From assembly GCA_003446295.1 (NCBI GenBank), contig DMBB01000173.1, positions 1 to 6,610 of the forward strand: a stretch of DNA of 6,610 bases, given 5' to 3'. The position numbers and the translations under genes are program-made. The stretch's first letter is position 1. Each line of letters opens with the position of its first letter. Below the pieces are notes generated by a model. That model saw only the letters and a list, made by a program, of their open reading frames with translations. It searched no databases and had not been told where the DNA came from. Shown here in pieces: positions 1 through 6,467 of the stretch. Source of the DNA: Erysipelotrichaceae bacterium (GTDB lineage: Bacteria; Bacillota_I; Bacilli_A; Erysipelotrichales; Erysipelotrichaceae).

Positions 1-259
1 CCTTAGTAAAAACAAGCCCTGCATCAAGCAGTGCCTGTTCAACTTTGGCTTCGACATCGAATTGTTTGTTTTTCGTGTACAGTTCGACATTCAATGTATT
101 AATGTCTGCCCAGTGTGTGTTATCAGCTGTCTCAGGTTCCATATTCGGCAGATACCAGCAAATGTACGGAAGACCAGGAGCATCACCTTCCCGCCATGCC
201 AGATATACAACCGGATAGCCGGTTTCAGCCAACATGTCAGCAATTTCATTAGCTTTCAT
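1..259 (-). CDS. Phage tail-completion/minor structural protein, pi2 protein 38-like (partial, 3' end off window)
   Basis: Only the first 86 codons are visible; the frame is open to the left edge. The N-terminus reads MKANEIADMLAETGYPV, followed by YLAWREGDAPGLPYICWYLP near residues 19-38 and NTLNVELYTKNKQFDVEAKV near residues 54-73. This pattern (short helix, 'TGYPV', 'LPYICWY', then 'VELYTK' and a paired-helix end) resembles the roughly 110-residue proteins annotated in Gram-positive siphophages as prophage pi2 protein 38 or tail completion/terminator, which sit just after the HK97 gp10 gene. The presumed role is at the head-tail joint or tail tip closure; this is inferred from family and position. 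The start ATG overlaps the gp10-like stop in an ATGA, implying translational coupling. A GGAG lies about 11 bases upstream, which is a weak ribosome binding site on its own. Confidence 0.75.
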   Translation of the reverse strand, partial: MKANEIADMLAETGYPVVYLAWREGDAPGLPYICWYLPNMEPETADNTHWADINTLNVELYTKNKQFDVEAKVEQALLDAGLVFTK

Positions 260-639
260 TGCAGTAATTTCTCCATTTCTTCTCTGTATCGTTTCTCAAC
301 CGTGTCATTGATCGGCTTGACGAAATTAAAAGCGGTAGTTCTACCGCCATTTGCTTTTGCGTGTCCGAATTCAAGCAGATGAGTTAAGCGATGATATGGT
401 GCAGTCGCTCCGACTTGGGCATCAACACCTAATCGCCTCTTAACTGTCACTGCTTTAATTGACTTTCGGAATTTACCGGAGCCTTCAAACGAACCGGCTT
501 TTCTCAAGTCCTTGGCAACACCTTTTGCCACGTTCTTGATTGCCTGTTCATTCAGTTCTGTAACTTCACTTCCGTATTCTTCGATCAGTTTGACCATCTC
601 GCTGTATAACTGAAGCGATCCGACTTTAACGGCTGGCAT
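256..639 (-). CDS. HK97 gp10-like head-tail joining/tail completion protein
   Basis: A 127-residue protein, normal for the family. It opens with a helical segment (about residues 10-48), then a basic stretch (KFRKSIKAVTVKRR, 57-70), and carries the family's most recognisable motif at 82-100: YHRLTHLLEFGHAKANGGRT, where 'LTHLLEFGH' plus a glycine pair is typical of HK97 gp10/minor capsid proteins. Such proteins act late in head completion or at the neck where the tail attaches. Its neighbours fit: the adaptor gene is upstream (14-base overlap) and the tail-completion gene downstream (ATGA overlap). The ATG is preceded by AGGCGG about 7 bases away, the same Shine-Dalgarno variant used by the small terminase gene here. 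The product class is well supported by motif and order; the precise structural position is inferred. Confidence 0.9.
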   Translation of the reverse strand: MPAVKVGSLQLYSEMVKLIEEYGSEVTELNEQAIKNVAKGVAKDLRKAGSFEGSGKFRKSIKAVTVKRRLGVDAQVGATAPYHRLTHLLEFGHAKANGGRTTAFNFVKPINDTVEKRYREEMEKLLQ

Positions 640-937
640 TGCCTTTCCGCCTTTCGCAATACAGTTCTACCGTGTCATTCTTTGCGTAATATACACGATA
701 TACTTTGTAATACTTGCCGTTATATTTGATTTCTTCCTGATCGTTGTAATCATATCTGAACATAGTGAATCGGAGTTCCGGATTCAATCCGTTTCTTCCG
801 CCTTCGAACCATTCAGACATGCTTACGGAATTAACCTGGACGAATACCTGTGACTCGGTATTCTGCTCTCTCTGTACCCCGAATTCATCTTGAATCCATT
901 CTTTGGAAACAAGATATGCAACATCTGACCTGTCCAT
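626..937 (-). CDS. Head-tail adaptor / head closure protein (SPP1 gp16-like)
   Basis: A 103-residue protein in the slot normally held by the head closure protein, which caps the connector and joins it to the tail. The C-terminal half has the typical beta-rich pattern: LRFTMFRYDYNDQEEIKYNG (55-74), then KYYKVYRVYYAKNDTVELYCERRKG (75-99), matching the family's 'i.yng..Y.iyrvy......elyc.rk'. I chose ATG 937, two bases after the connector stop codon, because GGAGG at 945-949 sits an ideal 7 bases upstream. A TTG at 943 would extend the frame by two residues but is only one base from that GGAGG, so it is unlikely. The 3' end overlaps the gp10-like gene by 14 bases. Sequence identity in this family is low, so the call rests on pattern, length and position together. 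Confidence 0.85.
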   Translation of the reverse strand: MDRSDVAYLVSKEWIQDEFGVQREQNTESQVFVQVNSVSMSEWFEGGRNGLNPELRFTMFRYDYNDQEEIKYNGKYYKVYRVYYAKNDTVELYCERRKGNASR

Positions 938-939
938 TA

Positions 940-1218
940 TCAAGCCTCCAACATCGAATAGTCTGTATAACCCGATGCCATGCTCAACTGAGCCTTCTGC
1001 TCGTCATAGGAGGCTTTCAGCCTGTCATAATCAGACACCTCACCGAAATTCATCCGGCAGTAAGTAGTTACTGCACGGATGATTATCGGATCAGTTGATT
1101 CTGTGTTTACGACACCGGCAATGCCAAGGTCAGCATAGGCTGCATTGATCAGATCGGACAGTTCACTGTCAAAGGCTGTGGTTGTAATCCGCAGCGCAAG
1201 CCTGACTTTTTCCAACAT
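940..1218 (-). CDS. Head-tail connector protein, HK97 gp6-like
   Basis: A 92-residue, largely helical protein of the gp6/YqbG-type connector family, which forms a ring beneath the portal and starts the neck. Visible family hallmarks are MLEKVRLALRI at the N-terminus, 'FDSELSDLINAAYADLGIAGV' (16-36), 'DPIIIRAVTTYCRMNFG' (43-59), and 'DYDRLKASYDEQKAQL' ending in 'GYTDY' (63-87). Length and order (directly after the major capsid gene, before the adaptor) are as expected. The ATG follows the capsid stop after 13 bases; AGGT about 8 bases upstream is a modest ribosome binding site. Its stop TGA lies two bases before the ATG of the adaptor gene, so the two are probably coupled. Confidence 0.92.
   Translation of the reverse strand: MLEKVRLALRITTTAFDSELSDLINAAYADLGIAGVVNTESTDPIIIRAVTTYCRMNFGEVSDYDRLKASYDEQKAQLSMASGYTDYSMLEA
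945..949 (-). promoter_or_regulatory. Ribosome binding site fixing the adaptor start
   Basis: GGAGG (minus strand) lies inside the last codons of the connector gene, 7 bases before ATG 937 and only 1 base before the alternative TTG 943. The spacing favours the ATG. Confidence 0.8.
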
Positions 1219-1231
1219 CGCCGGTTACCTG

Positions 1232-2323
1232 TTAGTCGATCCAGGATGCTGCTTTGTTGTGTCTCAGAGTGCCCTGAGCACGGCAGTAACCAGAAACGAT
1301 GACCTTGTGAGCCTTGATGTCTCTGTCTGATTCGATCATGACAGCCTGTACGACGTTCTGGACATACTTCTTCGGATCAACGATAGTGACCTTTGTGGCA
1401 GCGTTGTCCATCTTGACTGTGCAACCGAGTGTCTCGGCGATGTTGAACGGGGAACCCTGTGCGATTGCGCCGACGATTTCATAGTAGTTAGTTGACGGAG
1501 CATAGATAACCGCAGTACCTGCGCCTGTTGCCAGTGCAAGCGCTGCTTTGATGTTCTCAAACAGAGTAGAGCCGTTTGCCGGAGTGACTTTCTGGCCATT
1601 ACCAGCATCTGTCAGGATCTGAGCGAAAACATCCTTTGCCATAGATTCACCGATTTCATCAGCGATCTCTTGAGCAAGGTAGTCCTCCAGAGCACCCTGA
1701 GACATCTTTGCCTCGGCATATGTCAGGGTAACGAACTTCTCATAGTCGTAGCCATAGAGGACGACCTTGACGAATGTGTTTGCCTCCTCTGCCGGAGTAG
1801 CTGCGCTGTCGAGTTTCTTTGTTGTACGGACAGCGATCGCTGTGTGCTTTGTAACTTCCATAGCAACACCGGAATTGACAGTTGTGATGTCAGCCAGAAT
1901 CGGATGTGCTGTGTGAATGTTGTCCCAGATCTTCTCGTCCAGTGTCTTCGGAATAGCAATAGCATCGCCATCGCCAGGAGCAGTAGAGTCAACAACGATT
2001 GCTCTCTGCTCTTTTGTTGCAGTTCCTGCGATCATTGCATAGAATGCGTCTCTGTATTCTGGTGTATCCGGTGTGAATCTCTTTTCTTCCATTTCTTTTT
2101 CTCCTTCGTGAATCTCGGTAACTGTGCCGATCTCACCATTTGCGACCTTTTCTACGAGTTCGCTTCTCTTTTCAGCCTGTTCTTTGATCTCGTTGGAGCG
2201 CACCTCAAGCTGATTGACCTCTTCGGTCAGTGCATCGACATCTGCATCCTCAGATTCAAGCAGAGCGTTGATCTCTGCCATTCTCGTCTTGATGTCAGAC
2301 ATCTTCATGTCTTTAATCTCCAT
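1232..2323 (-). CDS. Major capsid protein, HK97 fold, with N-terminal delta-like domain
   Basis: A 363-residue capsid subunit that would form the icosahedral shell. Residues 1 to about 80 are charged and helical (heptad-like stretches such as IKTRMAEINALLE and EEVNQLEVRSNEIKEQAEKR), like the delta domain that acts as a built-in scaffold and is cut off during maturation; there is no separate scaffold gene in the window. A linker with 'EEKRFTPDTPEYRDAF' (79-94) precedes the shell domain. That domain shows 'AIAIPKTLDEKIWDNI' (121-136), a plausible extended-loop region with TTKKLDSAATPAEEA (167-181), then 'GYDYEKFVTLTYAEAKMS' and 'DYLAQEIADEIGESMAKDVF' (191-233, the long spine helix). The usual short hydrophobic end (AASWI) closes the protein. 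ATG 2323 has AGGAGG 8 bases upstream. It overlaps the protease gene by 11 bases. Confidence 0.95.
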   Translation of the reverse strand: MEIKDMKMSDIKTRMAEINALLESEDADVDALTEEVNQLEVRSNEIKEQAEKRSELVEKVANGEIGTVTEIHEGEKEMEEKRFTPDTPEYRDAFYAMIAGTATKEQRAIVVDSTAPGDGDAIAIPKTLDEKIWDNIHTAHPILADITTVNSGVAMEVTKHTAIAVRTTKKLDSAATPAEEANTFVKVVLYGYDYEKFVTLTYAEAKMSQGALEDYLAQEIADEIGESMAKDVFAQILTDAGNGQKVTPANGSTLFENIKAALALATGAGTAVIYAPSTNYYEIVGAIAQGSPFNIAETLGCTVKMDNAATKVTIVDPKKYVQNVVQAVMIESDRDIKAHKVIVSGYCRAQGTLRHNKAASWID

Positions 2324-2921
2324 TCAAATATCCTCCTGTACGGATTTTCAGCTGCAGTGCTTTCCTTGCACGTTCTCTCTTCTCCGCATCCAGTCGCTCC
2401 GCTTTCTCCATTTCAATCACTCCGTTGAAATAGTCACGGGCAGAGAGTCCGATCTCCGTATATGGATTAGCCGGAAAGGCTACTGCTGACACATCAAATA
2501 ATTTTGCAATTCTGTCGATCACTCTTGTTCTTGTGTCTTTTTCAAAGTGATCTTCAGCGACAATAAAAGAAAAAGACATCTGCTGATAATTACCAACTTC
2601 GATGTCTTCATACATCTCTCTGGATGCCCCTGTGAGGCCGAGATTTGTCTCCTGATACAGTCCATGATCGTCAATAGATAAATGAACCGTATCATTCTTT
2701 GAACGAGCCAAGACTCGTCCTGCGTGATCTCTTAAGAAGACCACATCACTCATATCTGCTTCATCAAATGCATGTCTGTCGATGCGCTCATAATATTTTT
2801 CGCCATCGATCTCAAGCATTTCGTATGCGTCAAAGGTTGAAGCATAGCCCTTCACGCAATAATCATCGCTTGCCTGGAAGTTCCCAAGATTGCGGTATTC
2901 TCTATTCGGTTTGATCGGCAT
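2313..2921 (-). CDS. Prohead (maturation) protease, HK97 gp4-like
   Basis: A 202-residue serine protease of the HK97 prohead protease family, which digests the capsid delta domain inside the prohead. Landmarks are 'VKGYASTFDAYE' (23-34), 'YYERIDRHAFDEADMSDVVFLRDHAGRVLARS' (43-74) with the presumed catalytic His66, 'DDHGLYQE' (84-91), and 'VGNYQQMSFSF' (109-119) with the presumed nucleophile Ser116. It continues with 'LFDVSAVAFPANPYTEI' (141-157), the family's 'EVSvV..PAy' block. The open frame extends to 3026, but the start is placed at ATG 2921: GAGGAG lies 7 bases upstream, and the upstream extension is only a shadow of the portal gene's end. An ATG at 2939 is possible but has no good binding site. 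The gene overlaps the portal by 20 bases and the capsid gene by 11. Confidence 0.93.
   Translation of the reverse strand: MPIKPNREYRNLGNFQASDDYCVKGYASTFDAYEMLEIDGEKYYERIDRHAFDEADMSDVVFLRDHAGRVLARSKNDTVHLSIDDHGLYQETNLGLTGASREMYEDIEVGNYQQMSFSFIVAEDHFEKDTRTRVIDRIAKLFDVSAVAFPANPYTEIGLSARDYFNGVIEMEKAERLDAEKRERARKALQLKIRTGGYLNGD
2332..2337 (-). promoter_or_regulatory. Strong ribosome binding site of the major capsid gene
   Basis: A perfect AGGAGG on the minus strand, 8 bases before ATG 2323 and lying within the end of the protease gene. It is among the strongest Shine-Dalgarno sequences in the window, fitting the high copy number needed for a capsid protein. Confidence 0.85.
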
Positions 2922-4071
2922 CTTGTTTCTCCTCGCCATTGAAATAATACTCGCCTCTGATCGGAGCCTTGTTTCCTGCTCCATTCGGCAGAGGCGGATA
3001 GTTGAACAGATCTCTGACTTCATCAATAGTGATCATTCCACGATCCCCTAACTGCTGTGCCAGATTGACCTTTTCACTGACTGTCATGTACTGCAGCCTG
3101 TTTGCTGTCAGATACACTTCAGAGCCATGCGCTCTTTCACTGGAAGTGAACAGCATTTTACTCAGAACTGAAGATCCTTGAATGGCAAATGGCTCAATAC
3201 CACCATTGAAGAACGCATCCAGTTCATCGCCAGTTGCTGAATTCTGAAGCACCTTCTCATTGATTCCGAAGTAATTGAAGACATTTGTCTGAATCATCTT
3301 CATCTGCTCGGCATCAACTGTGAACGGCTTCGTGCTGATCTGCTGAATCTCCGAATAGGTATTCGGAAACAGAATCAGTCCGCCACCGTCTGCATCCGGT
3401 CCGAAGTTCTCTTCATTGAATCGCTTCCGCTCGTTGGTCAGATCTGTAGCTTTTGCAAAGTTATTTACCTTCGCCATGAATCGATAGCTTGCCGAGTTTG
3501 TGACTGCTTCCTCAATTCCCTGATTCTGCAGATTGATCAGCTTCATTGTGCTGGATAAAGCACCGTTTGTTGAACCGAACAGATCGGAATCATACTGAAA
3601 TCTAGTCATGATTCCGACTTTGCTTAACTCTTCAGCTGTAGATCTTCCATCGGAGAAAGTGAACTTCAGCCATGGCTCGCCGTCTACCTGGACGAGTTCA
3701 TACTTGCTCGGAAGTACGGTCGTGACACCGCACGTTTCCATGTACCTGTCATATACAGGAAGGATGAACGCTGTGCCCTTCGCATCAAGTATCGTCGACA
3801 GTCTGTACAGAAACTGCGACCATGTTTGAAAGCCATTCGGTGCCTGTCTCAGCTTGGTCTGCAGTTTCGGCTGTGCAGATCCTTCGATATAAACACTCAG
3901 CTTGCTGATGTGTCTTGCTCTGGCATCGATAGCTGTTCTCACCAGTTCCGATTCATAGATCTTGCCGTCCCAGTTTTGAAAGACCGGAGTATATCCGGTC
4001 AGTAGTTTGAAATACTGTTCCGCATTGATGTGCTCATGCTTTTTTGGGAACAGCTTGTCAAAAAGTCCCAT
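2902..4071 (-). CDS. Phage portal protein, HK97 gp3-like family
   Basis: A 389-residue portal subunit. Portals form the dodecameric ring at one capsid vertex through which DNA is packaged and the tail attaches. Family features in order: MGLFDKLFPKK at the N-terminus; 'YESELVRTAIDARARHISKL' (39-58), the conserved segment after the clip of short N-terminal residues; 'LYRLSTILDAKGTAFI' (88-103); 'LFGSTNGALSSTMKLI' (164-179); 'QTNVFNYFGINEKVLQ' (261-276), followed by 'FFNGGIEPFAIQ' (287-298); and 'GMITIDEVRDLFNYPPL' (345-361) near the end, the typical 'G..t.nEvR..l.y.pl' block. The acidic tail is poorly conserved. ATG 4071 is preferred over an in-frame ATG at 4137, which would overlap the terminase gene by 52 bases and lacks a binding site; GGAGGAG is 6 bases before 4071, just after the terminase stop. 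Confidence 0.95.
   Translation of the reverse strand: MGLFDKLFPKKHEHINAEQYFKLLTGYTPVFQNWDGKIYESELVRTAIDARARHISKLSVYIEGSAQPKLQTKLRQAPNGFQTWSQFLYRLSTILDAKGTAFILPVYDRYMETCGVTTVLPSKYELVQVDGEPWLKFTFSDGRSTAEELSKVGIMTRFQYDSDLFGSTNGALSSTMKLINLQNQGIEEAVTNSASYRFMAKVNNFAKATDLTNERKRFNEENFGPDADGGGLILFPNTYSEIQQISTKPFTVDAEQMKMIQTNVFNYFGINEKVLQNSATGDELDAFFNGGIEPFAIQGSSVLSKMLFTSSERAHGSEVYLTANRLQYMTVSEKVNLAQQLGDRGMITIDEVRDLFNYPPLPNGAGNKAPIRGEYYFNGEEKQDADQTE
2929..2934 (-). promoter_or_regulatory. Ribosome binding site fixing the protease start
   Basis: GAGGAG on the minus strand, 7 bases before ATG 2921. It lies between the two candidate ATGs (2939 and 2921), so it can serve only the downstream one. Confidence 0.8.
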
Positions 4072-4077
4072 TCCGTT

Positions 4078-4084
4078 CTCCTCC
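4078..4084 (-). promoter_or_regulatory. Ribosome binding site fixing the portal start
   Basis: GGAGGAG on the minus strand, 6 bases before ATG 4071 and directly after the large terminase stop codon (4088-4086). It rules in the shorter portal start. Confidence 0.85.
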
Positions 4085-4085
4085 G

Positions 4086-5735
4086 TTAATTTCTTAACTG
4101 GCTTCCGATTTCGCCATACCACTTCTGTCTCACGCACATCGCATCCAGAAGTGCAGCCATACCGTCAATATGTGCTGTCTGATATATCTTGACCAACTTC
4201 TTTCTGTCAGTCACGTTGTTGATCTTAAGTGCTGAATCAAGCATATGGGCCTTCAGCAGATCGTTTGTTCCGATCCGGATCTTCTGATCCTTGATCATTC
4301 CTTCCGTTTCATTGATGACTGGAGTCAGGTTGGTTCCCTGAAAGACATCATCCATGTGGAAACCGTATGCTTCCATATCCTGCACAAGATACTGAGCAGA
4401 ATATCTGTCGTAACCGACCTGTAAAGGAAGGATCTCATATGTTTCGACCAGTTCTCTGAACCAGTCAAAGCAATCGTGGTAATCAACGAAGTTTTCACCG
4501 CTCGGTTTCAGCAGACCACGCTCGATAAAAATGTCATACGGCATGTTATCTCGCTTGATCGCATCCTGTATCTTCGCCGAAGGCAGGAAGAACTTCATAA
4601 GCACATACAGCTTTTCTTTCTTTTCGATCACCACACAGCAGACGGTTAAGTCCGTAGTGCGTGACAGATCGATTCCTCCGACACAATAAGAGCCTCGGAA
4701 GTCTTCCAGATCGAACAGATCTCCATAGCAAGCCTCAATGTCTGTGGATTCAAGCCAAGCCTGTGAAGAGTTCTGTTTGATGTTGCAGTACTTCGTCATG
4801 AACTCTGCTTTTTTACTGAGTGACTCTGCAGCGATGTCGATCTGATCGAGAATGAAATCAACGGAGACCGAAACTCCCATGCCAGGAAGCGACTTTCTAA
4901 GTTCGTTGATGTCATCCCATTTGTTTGTGTCATCGATCATATACAAAAAAGGAAGCAGTCTTTTTTCTCGGCTGTCTCCCTTCAGAAATCTTGTTGATCG
5001 TGACATCAGTTCATCATAGATGCCGTTGTCTTCATAACCGGATGAACTGATCGCCAGTGTCAGCGGTTCTTCTCTGGCACCTGTGCCGGAGATCATAACC
5101 TCATACTGTTTCAACCCTCTGACTGCAGGCCATGAACTCATTTCATCGGCAACTGTCAGCATCGGGTTATAGCCATCAGCTTTCTTTTCGTTGAAAGCGA
5201 TCTTCTTAATCGTTGTGTTTGTCTTCTGGACATACAGATCTGTTTTCCGTTTCTTGGTCATCGCCTTAAAAACAGGAGTATTGTCCTTCGTGAACTCAAA
5301 TGCAGAGTAGACAAGATCGGACTGATCAAGCTTTGGAGCCACACAGTAGATCTCCGATCCGAACTCTCCGTCAACATATGCTTCGTAGGCGATAATGGCA
5401 GCGGCGAAGAGCGTCTTGCCCATCTTTCTGCCGATCACCATGAACACTTCTCTGAACTGCCTGTGATCATTCTCATCGACAATTCCGTAAATACATGACA
5501 GTGCTGCCTTCTGCCACAGTTCCAGAGTTAACAGCTGACCGCCGAGTTTTCCTTTGTTGTGCCGGACATACTTCTCCACGAATCTGATCGCATTGTTCGC
5601 TTTCTTCTGATTGAAGTGATATGTGCCGTCTTCAAGACCGGCCATGATCTTGTCATACAGTGCTCTGATCCAATGCCCGACAGTGACTGAACCGTTCCAC
5701 ATCGCCTGATAGTATTCATAGATGTAGTTGTTCAT
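4086..5735 (-). CDS. Terminase large subunit (ATPase and nuclease), Terminase_1 / HK97-like
   Basis: The 549-residue packaging motor, which docks on the portal, pumps DNA with ATP and cuts it. The N-terminal ATPase shows a Walker A variant GRKMGKT at 102-108, a Walker B strand LTVADE with Asp197/Glu198, and a coupling-type segment LAISSSG at 227-233 in place of the frequent 'TTAG'. The C-terminal RNase H-like nuclease shows 'GGIDLSRTTDLT' (353-364, Asp356 and Asp362), 'QVGYDRYSAQYL' (439-450, Asp443) and a late acidic block 'HIDGMAALLDA' (522-532), which together could supply the metal-binding carboxylates. The N-terminal MNNYIYEYYQAMWNG segment is familiar from Gram-positive phage terminases. 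The start overlaps the small-subunit stop in ATGA, so translation is probably coupled; the local Shine-Dalgarno is weak. All key motifs are intact and the length is normal for the family. Confidence 0.96.
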   Translation of the reverse strand: MNNYIYEYYQAMWNGSVTVGHWIRALYDKIMAGLEDGTYHFNQKKANNAIRFVEKYVRHNKGKLGGQLLTLELWQKAALSCIYGIVDENDHRQFREVFMVIGRKMGKTLFAAAIIAYEAYVDGEFGSEIYCVAPKLDQSDLVYSAFEFTKDNTPVFKAMTKKRKTDLYVQKTNTTIKKIAFNEKKADGYNPMLTVADEMSSWPAVRGLKQYEVMISGTGAREEPLTLAISSSGYEDNGIYDELMSRSTRFLKGDSREKRLLPFLYMIDDTNKWDDINELRKSLPGMGVSVSVDFILDQIDIAAESLSKKAEFMTKYCNIKQNSSQAWLESTDIEACYGDLFDLEDFRGSYCVGGIDLSRTTDLTVCCVVIEKKEKLYVLMKFFLPSAKIQDAIKRDNMPYDIFIERGLLKPSGENFVDYHDCFDWFRELVETYEILPLQVGYDRYSAQYLVQDMEAYGFHMDDVFQGTNLTPVINETEGMIKDQKIRIGTNDLLKAHMLDSALKINNVTDRKKLVKIYQTAHIDGMAALLDAMCVRQKWYGEIGSQLRN

Positions 5736-6067
5736 TTGAATTCATCCAATTCGTCAATTTCCTCTTCCGGTGGGAGCATTGCCTCCAGTCTTGAGTTAAC
5801 CATGTTGTAAGACTTCAGCAAACTGTTGTAAGACTGAAGATCAGCCGAGGCTTTACGGCCGTACTGGTTCTCACCGTTCTTGTATTCTTCACTGGCTCCG
5901 TTTTCAGAGATAATTCCACGCAGTTCTTCCAGTTCAACTTCCATGAATGCTGCATTTTTTATGAGTGGCTCTGCAATACTCCGCTTCTTTTCCGGCAACT
6001 TGGAGTAGATCTTGTTCAGTTCGCTCAGTCTCTTCTTAATCTTCGTTTCTTTTGACATTTTAGCCAT
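5732..6067 (-). CDS. Terminase small subunit, P27 family
   Basis: A 111-residue protein that would bind the packaging site and deliver DNA to the large terminase. The N-terminal third is basic and helical (KETKIKKRLSELNKIYSKL, 6-24). The most diagnostic part is 35-89: 'LIKNAAFMEVELEELRGII', then 'ENGASEEYKNGENQYGRKAS' and 'LQSYNSLLKSYNMV', the typical P27-family run in which an 'NG' stretch separates two helices. The tail is acidic (PPEEEIDELDEF, 99-110). The frame stays open upstream to a GTG at 6121. ATG 6067 is chosen because AGGCGG lies 8 bases before it and the extension reads into the non-coding gap; ATG 6058 is a further option without its own binding site. Overlaps the large subunit by 4 bases. 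Confidence 0.9.
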   Translation of the reverse strand: MAKMSKETKIKKRLSELNKIYSKLPEKKRSIAEPLIKNAAFMEVELEELRGIISENGASEEYKNGENQYGRKASADLQSYNSLLKSYNMVNSRLEAMLPPEEEIDELDEFK

Positions 6068-6164
6068 GTTATACACCGCCTTCGTGACCCTCAGAGAGGA
6101 AGAGTAATCAATCCTACACACACCGGTGGTCCTTAGAGAGCGATTTTGAACGCATAGGGGGGAT
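6068..6164. other. Non-coding gap between HNH and small terminase genes
   Basis: About 97 bases without a convincing gene. Besides the cos-like core near its right end, it has an 8-base palindrome CACCGGTG at 6121-6128 and a very short stem (CCTC/GAGG on the minus strand) near 6090-6100. I see no promoter with properly spaced -35 and -10 boxes and no stem followed by a T run that would mark a terminator, so the operon probably reads through. Confidence 0.6.
6076..6081 (-). promoter_or_regulatory. Ribosome binding site of the small terminase gene
   Basis: AGGCGG on the minus strand, 8 bases before ATG 6067. It is a slightly imperfect Shine-Dalgarno, matched by the same hexamer before the gp10-like gene, and supports 6067 over the upstream GTG at 6121. 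Confidence 0.6.
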
Positions 6165-6172
6165 CTAGAGCG
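6137..6172. other. Candidate cos packaging site between HNH and small terminase genes
   Basis: The only sizeable gap of the module (6068-6164) lies exactly where cos sites are found in HNH-encoding HK97/Sfi21-type phages. It contains six consecutive G at 6157-6162 within CGCATAGGGGGGATC, reading CCCCCC on the coding strand; C-rich runs are common at cohesive ends of Gram-positive cos phages. A direct repeat AGAGCG at 6137-6142 and 6167-6172, exactly 30 bases apart, flanks the G run, and could be terminase-binding sites. The second copy overlaps the HNH stop codon. Position and composition are seen; the cos function is inference, and the cut positions cannot be read from sequence. Confidence 0.45.
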
Positions 6173-6467
6173 TGATCACTCTCCCGGTTTCATCCACAAC
6201 ATAGCGTCTGCTTCTCATTCCGCCTTCATGTTCAGCTGCATGACAGTCCCAACACAATGCTTCCAGGTTCTTCCAGTTCAATGTGATGTTCGGATTGTTG
6301 ATATTCTTCTCTGAAATATAAATCTTGTGATGGACGATCACTGCCGGTTTGATCAGTCCCTGTTTGTAGCACCTCTCGCACAGTCCTCCTACCGATTTGA
6401 GATATGACTTCCGGCATCGTTTCCATGCTCTGGAACCATAGAACGCTTTTGCAAACTCTCTAGCCAT
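6165..6467 (-). CDS. HNH endonuclease (terminase-associated)
   Basis: A 100-residue HNH nuclease. Two zinc-binding Cys pairs are visible: CERC at 30-33 and CWDC at 72-75. The catalytic block reads 'VIVHHKIYI' (43-51, His46/His47), then 'NWKNLEALCWDCHAAEH' (64-80) with the conserved Asn67 and the final His76/His80. The N-terminal 'FYGSRAWKRCRKSYL' is the usual lead-in of phage HNH proteins. In HK97 and many Gram-positive cos phages such a protein, encoded beside the terminase genes, helps the terminase cut DNA at cos; its position here, next to the cos-like gap, fits that role rather than a homing endonuclease. ATG 6467 has GAGGAGGT 9 bases upstream. It overlaps the end of the upstream gene by 8 bases, and all metal and catalytic residues appear intact. 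Confidence 0.93.
   Translation of the reverse strand: MAREFAKAFYGSRAWKRCRKSYLKSVGGLCERCYKQGLIKPAVIVHHKIYISEKNINNPNITLNWKNLEALCWDCHAAEHEGGMRSRRYVVDETGRVITL

Noticed and set aside
62..382. A 106-codon open frame on the plus strand across the tail-completion and gp10-like genes
   Set aside because: It is antisense to two coupled genes with recognisable motifs, and its composition (many Cys, Phe, Ser) looks like a shadow frame.
1336..1995. Two 90-codon minus-strand frames inside the capsid gene
   Set aside because: They are out of frame with a clear capsid protein and have low-complexity Arg/Ser/Leu-rich products without family features.
1232..2323. Possible HK97-type crosslinking, since the capsid has Lys169 and Asn356, the same numbers as the HK97 crosslink pair
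   Set aside because: The number match looks accidental: Asn356 here is 7 residues from the C-terminus, while in the longer HK97 protein (385 residues) it is about 29 from the end, so the positions are probably not equivalent. Only a structural alignment could revive this.
1670..2428. A 252-codon open frame on the plus strand, antisense to the capsid and protease genes
   Set aside because: It lies entirely opposite two well-supported genes, its product is implausibly rich in Cys, Ser, Leu and Phe, and no good ribosome binding site was evident. It is a by-product of codon use on the minus strand.
6068..6164. A promoter in the gap before the small terminase (TTGATT and TATAAC on the minus strand)
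   Set aside because: The two boxes are about 33 bases apart, far from the usual 17, and TATAAC lies directly against the start codon.
6165..6467. HNH gene as a homing endonuclease or part of a mobile intron
   Set aside because: It is a compact stand-alone gene coupled to its upstream neighbour and set directly before the terminase genes, the usual place for a packaging-associated HNH protein. No interrupted gene or intron-like structure is seen.
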